From: Clitopilus passeckerianus
Lineage: Eukaryota > Basidiomycota > Agaricomycetes > Agaricales > Entolomataceae
Length of the DNA: 64,000 bases
NCBI GenBank assembly: GCA_944990035.1
Contig: CALYLX010000142.1
Coordinates: forward strand, 1,364,001-1,428,000
Direction of reading: 5' to 3'
Part shown: one piece after another, positions 1 through 12,230 of the stretch
How positions within the stretch are numbered: the first letter of the stretch is position 1
Layout of the letters: the number at the start of each line of letters is the position of its first letter
Made by a program: the position numbers and the translations under genes
Notes under the pieces: model-generated
The model's input: the letters and a program-made list of their open reading frames with translations, nothing else
What the model was told of the DNA's origin: nothing
The model's database searches: none

Positions 1-2238
<2,238 letters not shown>

Positions 2239-2757
2239 CCTCTTTTCAATTTACTGTTCACGTATCATCTGTACCCTGCATGTAGCATATAACTCCCCCA
2301 CTTGTAATGAATACCTTGATCCATCATTTCGAGCTGCCAGGTTTGACATTTCAATACGATTGAATTATCACCCCGGAACCTGCGGTACGTTGACGTGACT
2401 TTCTCTTTTGTGTGTACGCGCCCGTTTAAGCATATGTTTTCCAGGTTATATCGCCATACGTCATGCCTTTGATTCTAGCTCGTTATCTTATTCAGTTACT
2501 TGTGCTTCTAAGGGAATCTTCTTTCCTCATGTTAGGACCCAGCGACACTTGGCGAGATTCCTATATCTAGCAATTGTCGGCATCCTCCCCTATTGACTAA
2601 CCTCGTGTCTTGTATCTCTGTCTTCGATCTAATGCGATATGGTGAATGGCTTCTCACAGGTCCGCCACCTTAAAATCCAGTTGGCGTAATGTGCCTCTTC
2701 GAAGAAAAGGCGATCCTGTCGTGGACCTCTCTCGCTCCCGCTTCCCCCGACCACGTC
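2239..2757. other. Intergenic, cullin 3' flank and DUF6534 5' flank
   Basis: No gene recognised. Short open frames here lack family features. The stretch should hold the 3' UTR of the cullin gene and the promoter of the next gene. Confidence 0.6.
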
Positions 2758-4937
2758 ATGGTGGACTCCTCCCGTGTAGACATTGAAGGTACCTATGGCA
2801 TTGCGTTCGTGGGCATACTAGTAGGAGCCGTGTTTGTAGCTTCGCCTCTGTTTTCTACTAAGTGGCTATCTGACATTTGACAAGATTGTACGGTGTTACT
2901 TTGCTGCAGACGTGAGTTCTTAGTGTTGTCGGCTTACAGGATTTTCCATAACCTCGCCGATAGATTCTTCTACTTCCGGTATATCATATGCCTCCTTGTT
3001 TCCGAGAGAGATGCCGCCTAATGCCAGCACTTACCCAGGCAGTACCCAACGGATTCATGGTCCACCAAGTCTTTAGTGAGCTTCTATTTTTCGTATTATG
3101 TTGTGCTATTCTAATCGTCGTTTCTTTACAGGTGATCTGCCTTTGGTACCGTCGTGTCTAATTCTTGGTGACTGAAGTTGTCGCTCATGAGGTGACCCCT
3201 TACTAGTGTATTGGACACACTACAGCTCATATTATCGAGCATGTCAATATACTGGTGCGTCAGGTCAACACCCTTGCATGAACCTAGTTGATATCCTGTT
3301 TCTTGGCAGGCACTTAGTCGTGAAATTCGGGGACTTTGATGCTCTTTTGAGACTGACATGGTGAGTGGTTTCTTCTTTCTTCCTCGACCACTAGCTTAGC
3401 CAACTCAATTTTGGCACAGGAGCATGAATGTGAGTGTTTGGCGACGGCTTGTCTAGACAAAGCGCGTTGATATCTAATCTTCGAATCAGCTACAAACGGA
3501 CTGTAACGTGCGCTCGCTCGTGCCCTAGGTCTCTACGCTCGCTGATTATCTCTACGATCTAGGGCCTGATCGGCTTGATTGTGCAATGGTACAGGCCTTG
3601 GCCTTCTTGTTTGTTTCTGCTCTGACACAGTCACATTTAGCTTCTTTGCTCGCAGAGTATGGATGAGTACGTCTGTGGACCTGGGATCTGACGCTTTCAC
3701 CGCAGACTTACCACTCAACAGTGTCAAAAAACCCATTCCTTGCTGGATCTGTGGTATGTATAATCTCTCAAAAATATATTTGCAATTCTTCTGATCGCTC
3801 GGAAGGTCATACTTGCTTTTGTACACTTTGGTCAGTAGAAGTTTGAGGCAGCCATCTGGAAGATCAATTCAATCTCGGTTTAGGCCTTGGGATAGGTATA
3901 TCACGTCTTGACGCCACTCCGCGCTTTATACTCATCCGCCAATGAATAGTGTTTACCGTCTACAGGTTTGTGAATTTATTGGCGCCGCCCAGCACCTGGT
4001 TGACCCTAGGCAGCTTTCTCTTAGCGGAGGCTTCGCAATTTAAGCGACTAACGGTGTGTTTAGCTTAGATCTTGAGGCTGGCTCTCTTATTTACCTTGCT
4101 GGAGTGGGTGACAAGTGCCGGACTTGGCAGTGCTGCACTAGCAGATGTTATTGTGGCAGCGTCCTTATGCTACTATCTAGCAAGGAACAGAACCGGCTTC
4201 GCTAGGTAAGATAGCATTATCGTTTCACGAAGACGAGTTAACTTCCTTCCAGGACAGACTCGCTAATTACGACATTAATTACCTACAGCTTGACAACTGG
4301 CTTGCTAACGAGGTAGCTGAGAGTGCCTTCGGTTTACATGCCGACTGACCATTGGCTAATAGTATTCTGGCTCTTATAACGGTAGTCACAGTGAGTAACA
4401 TGTCTATTGTAGTTTACGTTGAGGTAAACAATTCGTCAGTTCGCCAAAAGGCCCGACAAATTCGTCTGGCTTGCTTTCTTCTGGGCTCTCGGAAAATGTA
4501 AGCCTTGTCGCGATCCTACTTCTAAGGTACTCACGACACCGGTTGTTCAGGTTATGTAAATTCACTCCTCGCAGCGTGAGCACCTTATTCCGACCTCGTG
4601 GGTCTTCCGCGTCAACTACGTCTCCATCTTTTTTAGACTCAACTGCAGAGTGTCTCTTCGGGATCAAATCAAGAATAAGGAATCTAGCTTTTTCCGAATG
4701 TCTCCCATCAACATTATCAGCAGATCAAATACAGAGAGTGTAACAAACGACCTTAATCGTAGACCATCGAAGCGGCCACGGATTAGTGTTCTTCTCGAGA
4801 CGGAGTCCAGCGTGAAGTACGACTATGCGGTGAGTTTTGATTCGTGTATAAGTTTGCACTGCCTCATCGAGTTTCCTTTGAATCGTCAGCCCGACTTCTT
4901 GACCCCACCGGTCAGTGCTGTCTGCAGCCCGGTTTAA
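2758..4937 (+). CDS. DUF6534-family seven-helix membrane protein, 22 short exons
   Basis: Function unknown; the family is large in Agaricomycetes and predicted to cross the membrane about seven times. No long open frame exists. I joined 22 exons: 2758-2831, 2885-2911, 2964-2978, 3039-3075, 3132-3145, 3207-3254, 3310-3360, 3420-3429, 3490-3507, 3563-3588, 3641-3666, 3722-3753, 3806-3830, 3884-3895, 4010-4053, 4105-4205, 4253-4312, 4363-4390, 4440-4497, 4551-4575, 4637-4829, 4890-4937. These sum to 972 bases (323 residues plus stop), the usual family length. Diagnostic stretches are GAVLYGVTLLQTFFYFR, YPTDSWSTKSL, VLDTLQLILSSMSIYW, GLIGLIVQCFFARRVW, GLGSAALADVIVAASL, RTDSLITTLITYSLTTGLL and CYVNSLLAALN. 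All introns are GT-AG. The last intron (60 bases) could be retained without a frame change. Border choices rest on family similarity and are individually uncertain. Confidence 0.75.
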
Positions 4938-5235
4938 CGGAGAATCCTGTCCGACCTTCCAGATTCACCATACCCACTTCCTGGCATACGATTCCTCTCT
5001 GTAATTTTCATCGGGTTTTATACTCTGGGCGTATGTAGTGGAATTTATTGTCACCAGAACTTACTTCAATTACAAATACATCCGGTCTCTTCCTGCATTC
5101 TCAAAGGGGAGACCTTCATGGTGGAAATGCCAGTGCGGGCCCTGGCGTCAGCGCCTATCAGGATCACGAGATCAATAAACCACAGCAAGAGCACGTGTGC
5201 TGTGGGCGCTTAGCGGGTTGAGCAAGCGTTTTATC

Positions 5236-6864
5236 ATGTCAAGCTCCAATTTGCGGGACGCATTGCTCAACAGCCTGTCCCGTCTACCGGGAACCCGTGA
5301 ATTCCACATTCATGTGCTTGTATCTGCCCCACGAAAGAATCAGACGTTATTTCCCTTTGCATCTCCAAGGCCCAGGGTCTATCTTCAAGATGTTCTAATC
5401 CTGCTCTCTGAGCAAACAACCCCCGACTCGCCTCGCCTTCTTGCTACCGCTATCGAAGCTTGCATATACAACGTTCCATCAACTTCTAGTGCCATTCTCT
5501 ATGTTTCGAAGGTCGACTCTACAGGACAAGCCACGGCACCCTCACCTACGCCAACGTTGGTCAAGTGCTTCTTGACCTACTATGCAGATCCTGCGACACG
5601 ACCGGTTCATGCCGACCAATTGTGGATTCAGCTATTTGCACGGGCACAGAACCAGTATTTGTTCCCAAACTCATCCGGATTCGAGGGCAAAAAACCCCTG
5701 TCCGACATCAAACTGTGCGGATGGTGGAAGCGCGTATTCTCTGATGTGGCCACTCAAACGGCTGCCACAGCTGCTGGCGCTGTCAAGCCAAAGATAGCTT
5801 GCTTTTACCTCCTTCCCGGACTTGGGGAGCTGGAAGCGGTTCAAGCAATGAAGATCCCACTCACGACAAGTGACGCTGTACCAAAGTGGACATACGGTCA
5901 TCCATATGCTCAAACCGACATACCCCTTCCTTGCCCTCCAGATACCTCAGAACGAAAGCCAAATCTAGGGCATTCCATTCCTTGGTTCGACGACGATCCC
6001 AAAGCACGGTTTATTGACGAGATTGCCTATACCACGGATACCGATGTTAAGTCGCCGGCCAGGAAACGATCACGAACAAATTCACGCAGTGAAAAATCCC
6101 ACCTTCAGGCAAATGAGAAAGACGGATCTTCAGGGGATGGGAAGAGTGGGAAAGAGGAGGAGGCGACTGGCGAGCTGAGAAAGGTGACGGCTGATGAATT
6201 CTGGGAACGCATGTCCTTCCGCCAAGAATGCGTCGCAGGAGCGGTGACAGGCTTTTTCACTGTCATCGTCTCGACCCCTCCAAATGAGCAACAAACAGGA
6301 CAAAGCCAGCCATCCCCTCTAGCCCCTCAGCCTGGACAAGTGGCTTCTAAGATCAACAAGCGGGTGCTCACAACACTCATGACGGGGGTAGAATTCTCTA
6401 CGCAGGAACGGTCAGTTCGAGCAACCGAGATCGTCGAAAGTGCCATAAAAGGACTATGTGACGGTATTCCTCCTGTTCCCACCACTCAGACGCGTCCACA
6501 TAGGACGGGTTCTGTCTCTGACCTGCAGGGATCAAGCCGAAAGACTCCGGAGCGTGACGCTCCCCCTGATTCCGCATCCACATCCCTACTTGTGCCACCA
6601 AGCACACCTCCACCTCGATTTTCTGGGGGACGACCCCTTCTGCCTGATATTTCTCCCAATCCCTTTCCCGAGCCAGTGACATCATTGGAAACGTATACAC
6701 AACACATTTATGGGTCTATTTGCGTCAGCAATCCTTTGCCGGAGCCAAGGACAACGGCAAGTGCAGCTGGAGATAGTACGAAAGACGGCCAGAATGGGTT
6801 AGCGAGTGGATCACATGTTACAGTGTTGACGGCGAGGAAGAAGAAAAAGAAGAAAGCTGAGTAA
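5236..6864 (+). CDS. RTT109: Rtt109-type histone H3 lysine acetyltransferase (KAT11)
   Basis: Fungal acetyltransferase that modifies histone H3 Lys56 (and Lys9/27) with the chaperones Asf1 and Vps75 during replication-linked nucleosome assembly; nuclear. Single-exon gene of 542 codons, about the length of basidiomycete Rtt109 proteins. Family stretches: the N-terminal LPGTREFHIHVLVSAPRK, the central IKLCGWWKRVFSDV, and MSFRQECVAGAVTGFFTV near residue 340. A charged Ser/Lys-rich loop (about residues 285-325) and a Pro/Ser-rich tail are insertions common in basidiomycete members. It ends in a lysine block, KKKKKK then AE, probably a nuclear signal or nucleosome contact. The open frame extends 13 codons upstream without ATG, so the ATG at 5236 is the start. 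Assignment is secure. Confidence 0.9.
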   Translation: MSSSNLRDALLNSLSRLPGTREFHIHVLVSAPRKNQTLFPFASPRPRVYLQDVLILLSEQTTPDSPRLLATAIEACIYNVPSTSSAILYVSKVDSTGQATAPSPTPTLVKCFLTYYADPATRPVHADQLWIQLFARAQNQYLFPNSSGFEGKKPLSDIKLCGWWKRVFSDVATQTAATAAGAVKPKIACFYLLPGLGELEAVQAMKIPLTTSDAVPKWTYGHPYAQTDIPLPCPPDTSERKPNLGHSIPWFDDDPKARFIDEIAYTTDTDVKSPARKRSRTNSRSEKSHLQANEKDGSSGDGKSGKEEEATGELRKVTADEFWERMSFRQECVAGAVTGFFTVIVSTPPNEQQTGQSQPSPLAPQPGQVASKINKRVLTTLMTGVEFSTQERSVRATEIVESAIKGLCDGIPPVPTTQTRPHRTGSVSDLQGSSRKTPERDAPPDSASTSLLVPPSTPPPRFSGGRPLLPDISPNPFPEPVTSLETYTQHIYGSICVSNPLPEPRTTASAAGDSTKDGQNGLASGSHVTVLTARKKKKKKAE

Positions 6865-7680
6865 ACGAGGTGGAATCTATCTGATCAATGGAGTGGTTTA
6901 GATGATGGGGCACTGTGCTAGCGGTTGATTGCAGAAGGTTCCATGCGTCGGATCGTGGGCTACGAATTAGGGTTTCTTGGGTTAGTCTAGGCAGACTACA
7001 AAGTCTAACCACAGTGACTTGAAAATTTTTCTGACAAGTAAATATGTGCAATGTTGACGGCGACCTTTGTTGTCAAAACGGACACTTTTCTTGAAGTACC
7101 TGAAGTAGGCACAGGGCATGTCGGTGACGGGAAGGTTTTCGCGTTCGCTCCTGAAAGTGAATGGCCAATGCATCGGAAGAAGTGCGGCCTCACGGGTTGT
7201 GCAATTGTGATGCTACTATATAGATTATCTACTATCGTATCGTTTGAAGCATGAAGAAGCCAGCTCTGAAGCACAGAGAGAGGCACAGCACGAGGGGTGT
7301 ATGATGGTTTTGCACGGCCTAGGATTTGATGAACAATTCGGAATCGCGAGGATGCCGGCAGCGTTCCTCCGTGTGTAATTTACGGTTTTGAAGATATCAA
7401 TGATTGAGAGATTCTCGCAAAAATAAGGCCTGGCTGTTTCAGGATGACAACTACAAAGTTGTATATATAAGGACTTGGGGAGGAGTTGATATGTGGATGT
7501 GTTTACGCGAAAGCGTCCAATTTCATTTACGGCTAAACTTGGCGTCTCCCAGCCCTCTTAACTTTAACGACTCCCACGTATACTTCCCTCGTCGTTCCAC
7601 ACGTCGTCCGAAGTAATTTCGTCGGCGTCGACGGCCTCTTCTGTCCTCTCTTTTCCTTCCCTCTCACTGTGTGAGCTGCA
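6865..7680. other. Intergenic, 816 bases
   Basis: 3' flank of RTT109 and promoter region of the following gene. No open frame with family features on either strand. A TATA-like element lies at 7462-7470, and the region before the ATG at 7681 is rich in C and T, as is common in fungal 5' leaders. Confidence 0.6.
7462..7470 (+). promoter_or_regulatory. TATA-like element upstream of the 7681 gene
   Basis: The run TATATATAA followed by GG lies about 215 bases before the ATG at 7681. If used, the 5' leader would be about 180 bases. Assigned from sequence only. Confidence 0.35.
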
Positions 7681-9910
7681 ATGTCAGTTAAACAAGGCAC
7701 CTTAGCGACGTCTGCACAATCTCTTCCTTCATTTGCCTCGACTTTCAATTCTCATTCTTTGGGCACTATGCCCAACGGCAATAACTCATTACCGCCCATT
7801 CAAACTCGCCTACCACCTCTGGATACTCGTCGCGTCGATACCCCACCAACTCGTGATGCCAGTGAGAATGGTCACACTCAGAAAACGAGCACCTCGAGGA
7901 AACGTTCACACAACGATCTTACGTCAAGTAATCGCGACGAAGAGCCCTCTAACTCAGAGTACGTATTCCCTGCAGTAGCTTATCAATGTTGACAATGTTC
8001 TAATATACCGGAATCTTTTCTTCCGACTTGCAATTCTTTTCTACAGCCGCTCGCCACCGCTAATCAACATCAAGGAAGAGGAAGAAGTTGACATGAAGGA
8101 CTCTCACTCACCACCTCGAACCAACCCCACCATCATCACAGACACCAGCCAGACACTGAAGGCGCACCCTCGCCTTCGTTGCTGGGACCGACCCCCTCCA
8201 AAAAACGCCGCGTTACCATCAGCCATCCTCATCCTCTGAACACTGATGTCCGAGCGCCTGTTGATCAGACAAACTCCACCCCAATATCTCCCGTCGTTAT
8301 GGGATTCACGATCAACAGAGATAATCCAATGGCAATCGAGCAGATGAAATCCGCACTGACAGTCAAACAGCAACAGAAAGCACTCATTGAACAACGGCGG
8401 GGAGTGTTGTTGGCGTCATGTCGCCCACTACGGTTACCACCAACCCAGTTCTGCCGAGTCCTGCACCGGCATCAAAGCAGCCACGCCCTTCGCGTCGAAG
8501 TCCTAACATGGGAGCTGCTTCAGGAGGCCCTCGCCGACACCCTCCTCCCGCTCCCACGAATTCGGCTAACCAGCCTGTGCGACCACCTTCACCACACCCC
8601 TGGTTGTACAAACACAGCAACAACCACCAGCACCTACAGCTTCAAATCTCCCAAGTGCCAGCTCCCTATCAACACCCCCCATCAGTTTCGCTCGACGTAG
8701 AGCAGAACAGTTGGGATCACGCAAGACAAAACCTGCTGACATCGTCATCAGCCCGAGAGAAGCACAGACTCCGGAGCAATTTGCACCTGTCATACAAAGT
8801 GCGCCTCCTGGGCAACTATCTTTTGGCAAGATCCCAATGGCTCTTCCTCGACTACCTCCTGCTCTTGGAGGAGGGCAGTCACTCCGACCAATTGGAGGTC
8901 AGGTACCACCTACGCCTACCAGGCTCTCTATCCAGCCTCACCAGCCAGCAAATGTGCCAGTACAAAACCTCACTTCAATTTCCACGACGACGACGACGAC
9001 AAAACCGTCAGTATCAAATCGTTCACCGCCTGGTACTTCGGTTCCCATTGCATCGACTCTTGTTCCGAAGACCCCTGGCTTCCAGTTAGGTGCAACGTCG
9101 CAGGACAAGGCAGCATTCCTTGCACCTTTTGAAGTGTTCTATGATGCCCTCAATGACTCCAAGCAACTGAAGGGCTGGCTCAGCGAACAACTCCAGCGTT
9201 CAAATGCCATGATGCAGCAGCTCACGCAGCAGCAGGAGAGGATGAACGATGTCGTGGAGAACTTGGTCGAAAAGCGGGTAGCGGGTATGCGGTCCGAGAT
9301 GGCCTCTTTACACCGGCGTGTGGAGGAGCTCGAGGACGCGCTGCGGGTCGCTACGTCTGGTCGACGCTCGAGCATTGACTATTCGAAGCAGAAGTCAAGG
9401 ACACCATTGAGGAACGAGGTTGGACCTGGCCTACCCGAAAATTACGCCTTCCCTCCTCCACCTCTTTCAACTAACGAAAGCCAGAGGCGACGAGTTGATT
9501 TCGAACCGGCCCCATCTCCTCGGATGCCTCCAGAGAGAGACGGACACGCCGCACGAGATGGTAATGGGTCCCCAGCGCCAACAGAGCTACTGAGGTCGAA
9601 TTCAAGGACAGAACATGCAAGGTCTGTCCGCATGGGTTCGCCACCCCATCGGGCGTCTCCTGGGTCGAGAACACCGTACAATGCGCACTCTCCACCTCAA
9701 ACAACACGCGAATCATCATCAAACGGACATGGGAAATCTGAACGACCTTCGTTAAGTCGGCAGTCATCTTCACATGTGCCACCTCCGTCGTCTGCCGATA
9801 GCCAGCAGTCGATGACCTCCAGTCCGCCGCATAGACGGCCTGGCCCTGGCAGTCGCAGGAATTCGGTCGTAATGGCACCTCCTGATTCGCAAGGGGATAA
9901 AGACGATTGA
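7681..9910 (+). CDS. Ser/Pro-rich nuclear-type protein with C-terminal coiled coil; reading frame interrupted three times
   Basis: I do not recognise a named family, but the layout looks like a conserved basidiomycete protein. Exon 1 is 7681-7958 (MSVKQGTLATSAQSLPSF start), the intron is 7959-8046, and the rest runs to 9910. The likely protein is disordered and rich in Ser, Pro and Thr. A basic PSKKRRVTIS motif may be a nuclear signal. A helical segment follows (about bases 9130-9350; EVFYDALNDSKQLKGWLSEQ, then Gln-rich, then RRVEELEDALRVA) and looks like a coiled coil. Coding sense passes through three frames downstream of the intron. Each switch is repaired by adding one base in a run of four identical bases (8125-8128 C, 8399-8402 G, 8597-8600 C). 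The first switch could instead be a 62-base intron with a weak GTTGAC donor. Either the assembly has homopolymer errors or the gene is damaged. Confidence 0.6.
8984..9000 (+). repeat. (ACG)n trinucleotide tract
   Basis: About six ACG units inside the coding part of the Ser/Pro-rich gene, encoding a run of threonines. Simple repeats of this kind vary in length between strains. Confidence 0.7.
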
Positions 9911-11228
9911 GTCTGTATGGCGTCGTCTGAGGCCTATCCTCCACATTTTACCGCAGCACCTTTGCTTCGGATTTAAGATTTACGACATCGCTCTTTTCTT
10001 CGCTATTGCACCTACTGGCAACATTTACCACGATCTCTACAACTCAATTGGACCTTTTTTGTTGTTTGTTTTACCGACATTCGATTTTCCGAAAATCCTG
10101 TTTGTTGTTCCCATGAATGTCTTGACTATTTCCCGCCCCTCATTCCTTGCGTATACAAACCAATGTTCGTCTTATATACCTTGTCTTTTCTTGACACCGC
10201 TTCGATCTTCATCTCTGGGTTTACTATCAGTCAAACATTTTCGGGACTATTCTTCCTTGCTTCCCCTTCACCTTTCAATACGACCTTTCAACGTTTTGTT
10301 CGGATGCCACCCTTTGTTTCGTGTACCTCTGCTTTCCCTGCCCTCCTTCGTATACCTCTTTCGTACGCAATCCCGTCTATCCTTTACACGCGTTCCGTAT
10401 CCGTCCATTCGTTCTCCAAACATCTCTGAAATTGTGTACAGATTAAACAAGTCTTGTGTATATGTACTTTTCTCTTGCAATTCTTTTTTTGTCGAAATCT
10501 TCCAATACCCTTTTTGCAATGTCATGGATTTTTTGTTGTCTTTCACCGAATCTCAATATTCGCAAGTTGAACTCCTTTCCCCGGAAGAGACAAAGACAAG
10601 TTAGATCATGCAAAATCTCCGCGTATCTCCAGGACAGATAGATCTATGATTTTGAGGTGGACCGACACACCGAATGTTCCTCCTGGGCGTCTGTTTCACT
10701 ACTTGATGAAACAAAGCCTTTCTCCTCGTTATTCCCGATACGATGGAAGGAATCGCTCAAGATGATTAACAGGTGCGTGGCGTTTCACGGAAGCATTTGC
10801 GAGTTTGTTTAGATTGACTTTCGCCATCTACGGATGGAGGGAGTTAACGATCCGAACGAAAGTGGTATGAAACTATGGCTTGTCATAATGCATTTATTTC
10901 GTACCCTGTGCAAGCCGGTAGAGGTTTTACAATATGAAAGCTCAGCACTCAGCCTTCAAGTTCGCATTGGCGAGAGACTTCCTCGGAGGAGAAAGGTATG
11001 ATGCAAGCACCCAAACCTGTTTTAATTAAGTCGAACTGACGATAGCATGGTCGCATATCTCGTAAACCTTCCTGAGAGTGCGTATGCCTTCACCTCCAGA
11101 CCGTATGATTTCTCGTTCGCTCCAAATGCTGAGATTATCGGTGGCTAGCTTCCGGCCCGTGGGAACTTCGGTCCATTGACAAATTTGTATCCGTGCCAGA
11201 CTGTCAAGACTTAACATTGAGCTCGTCA
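9911..11228. other. Intergenic, 1.3 kb, pyrimidine-rich
   Basis: No supported gene. From about 9950 to 10600 the plus strand is strongly T and C rich. This produces one 181-codon open frame (10059-10604) made mostly of Phe, Leu and Ser, which looks like UTR rather than protein. A small two-exon frame starting at ATG 10934 (about 54 codons) exists but has no recognisable feature. Confidence 0.55.
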
Positions 11229-11795
11229 ATGAACTTCACTCGCCGGGTCGTGTCTCCGCCAGCATTTGTGCGTTCATATGCAGCGAAATACAGACGACCT
11301 AAGCCGGGAACCTCAGAGAAGCCACCTTACAGAGCAGGAGACCCTTTAGTCAACAACCCAAATGCTGTCGTCACAGCGCTCGAGGATGAAGGCCTGACAT
11401 TCATTCACCGTCCTCCCCCAACTGCACCTTCGCCATTCTCACTTAGTACTGCACCAGTATCCCCTCTGCTTCGCCCGCCAACCGCTACCACTGGACCCTT
11501 GCCACCTCTTTCACGACCAGTGACTTTCCAACCTAAGGAACGAGCATCAGACGAAACGGTTGCAGAAATTCAGCGGCTACGCGCCAGCGACCCCACAAAA
11601 TACACCCGAGGTAGACTTGCGAAAATGTTCAATACGTCGCAAGGTTTTGTAGGGGCAGTTGCGGCTTTAAAGCACCCGTTGCGCAAGAGTGTCATTCGCG
11701 TTCGTGACCAGACACACGAAAAACACAGGGAAAAGTGGAGCGAACGGCACCAAATTGTCAAGGCTATTCGTTCCAAACGAAGAGAACTTTGGTGA
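11229..11795 (+). CDS. MRPL20: Mitochondrial large-subunit ribosomal protein MRPL20 (mL58)
   Basis: Fungal-specific protein of the mitochondrial large ribosomal subunit. Single exon, 188 codons. The first 30 residues are rich in Arg, Ser and Ala with no acids (MNFTRRVVSPPAFVRSYAAK), consistent with a mitochondrial targeting sequence. A proline-rich linker follows. The conserved C-terminal MRP-L20 domain then contains ETVAEIQRLRASDPTKYTRG, KMFNTSQGFVGAVAALK and a basic end, HEKHREKWSERHQIVKAIRS. The open frame continues 12 codons upstream with no ATG, so 11229 is the start. Assignment is secure from the C-terminal domain. Confidence 0.88.
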   Translation: MNFTRRVVSPPAFVRSYAAKYRRPKPGTSEKPPYRAGDPLVNNPNAVVTALEDEGLTFIHRPPPTAPSPFSLSTAPVSPLLRPPTATTGPLPPLSRPVTFQPKERASDETVAEIQRLRASDPTKYTRGRLAKMFNTSQGFVGAVAALKHPLRKSVIRVRDQTHEKHREKWSERHQIVKAIRSKRRELW

Positions 11796-12230
11796 ACGGT
11801 TCCATTGTTTGGGTCCTTGGGTAAGTGCAGTGTCGGTTCTTCTCTGGCGACGTGCTGACTTCACATGCTATCACAGGCCAACTCTATTTCCTACGGATGG
11901 TCTAGGCCAGTCCCAAGAGAATGGAAGATATACGTATTCTACACCACAATTAGTATTGACCTGGCCTTTAGTCGATTTAGACTTCCACTAATCAGCCGGC
12001 GGAAGCCCGTACCTGGAATCGGCGAATTTCATATGTTTACTCCCGCCTTCCGTCGCTCTCCTTAGAATCTGGCTCGACTAATATGACTCGTCCAACGTTT
12101 GCCAAACACCTCGCCGACATTCACATGTGTGGTGTACAATGTTATCTGTGTTGCAATATAATAGGTCAATTCAAAGCTTATACCTCGTAAACGCATCCTC
12201 CCTTCCCTCATTCGCATCTTGATCACAAAA
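11796..12230. other. Intergenic, 435 bases
   Basis: 3' flank of MRPL20 and 5' flank of the malic enzyme gene. Nothing else recognised. Confidence 0.55.

Noticed and set aside
2758..4937. First impression of this stretch as a decayed pseudogene
   Set aside because: Splice-consistent joining gives a complete, uninterrupted DUF6534 protein, so it is annotated as a gene.
9471..9944. 157-codon minus-strand frame
   Set aside because: Antisense shadow of the Ser/Pro-rich gene.
10059..10604. 181-codon plus-strand open frame
   Set aside because: Translation is almost all Phe, Leu, Ser and Pro from a pyrimidine-rich stretch, in the likely 3' UTR; no family features.
10934..11150. Two-exon small frame of about 54 codons
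   Set aside because: Splice sites are possible but there is no conserved feature and it lies just upstream of MRPL20.
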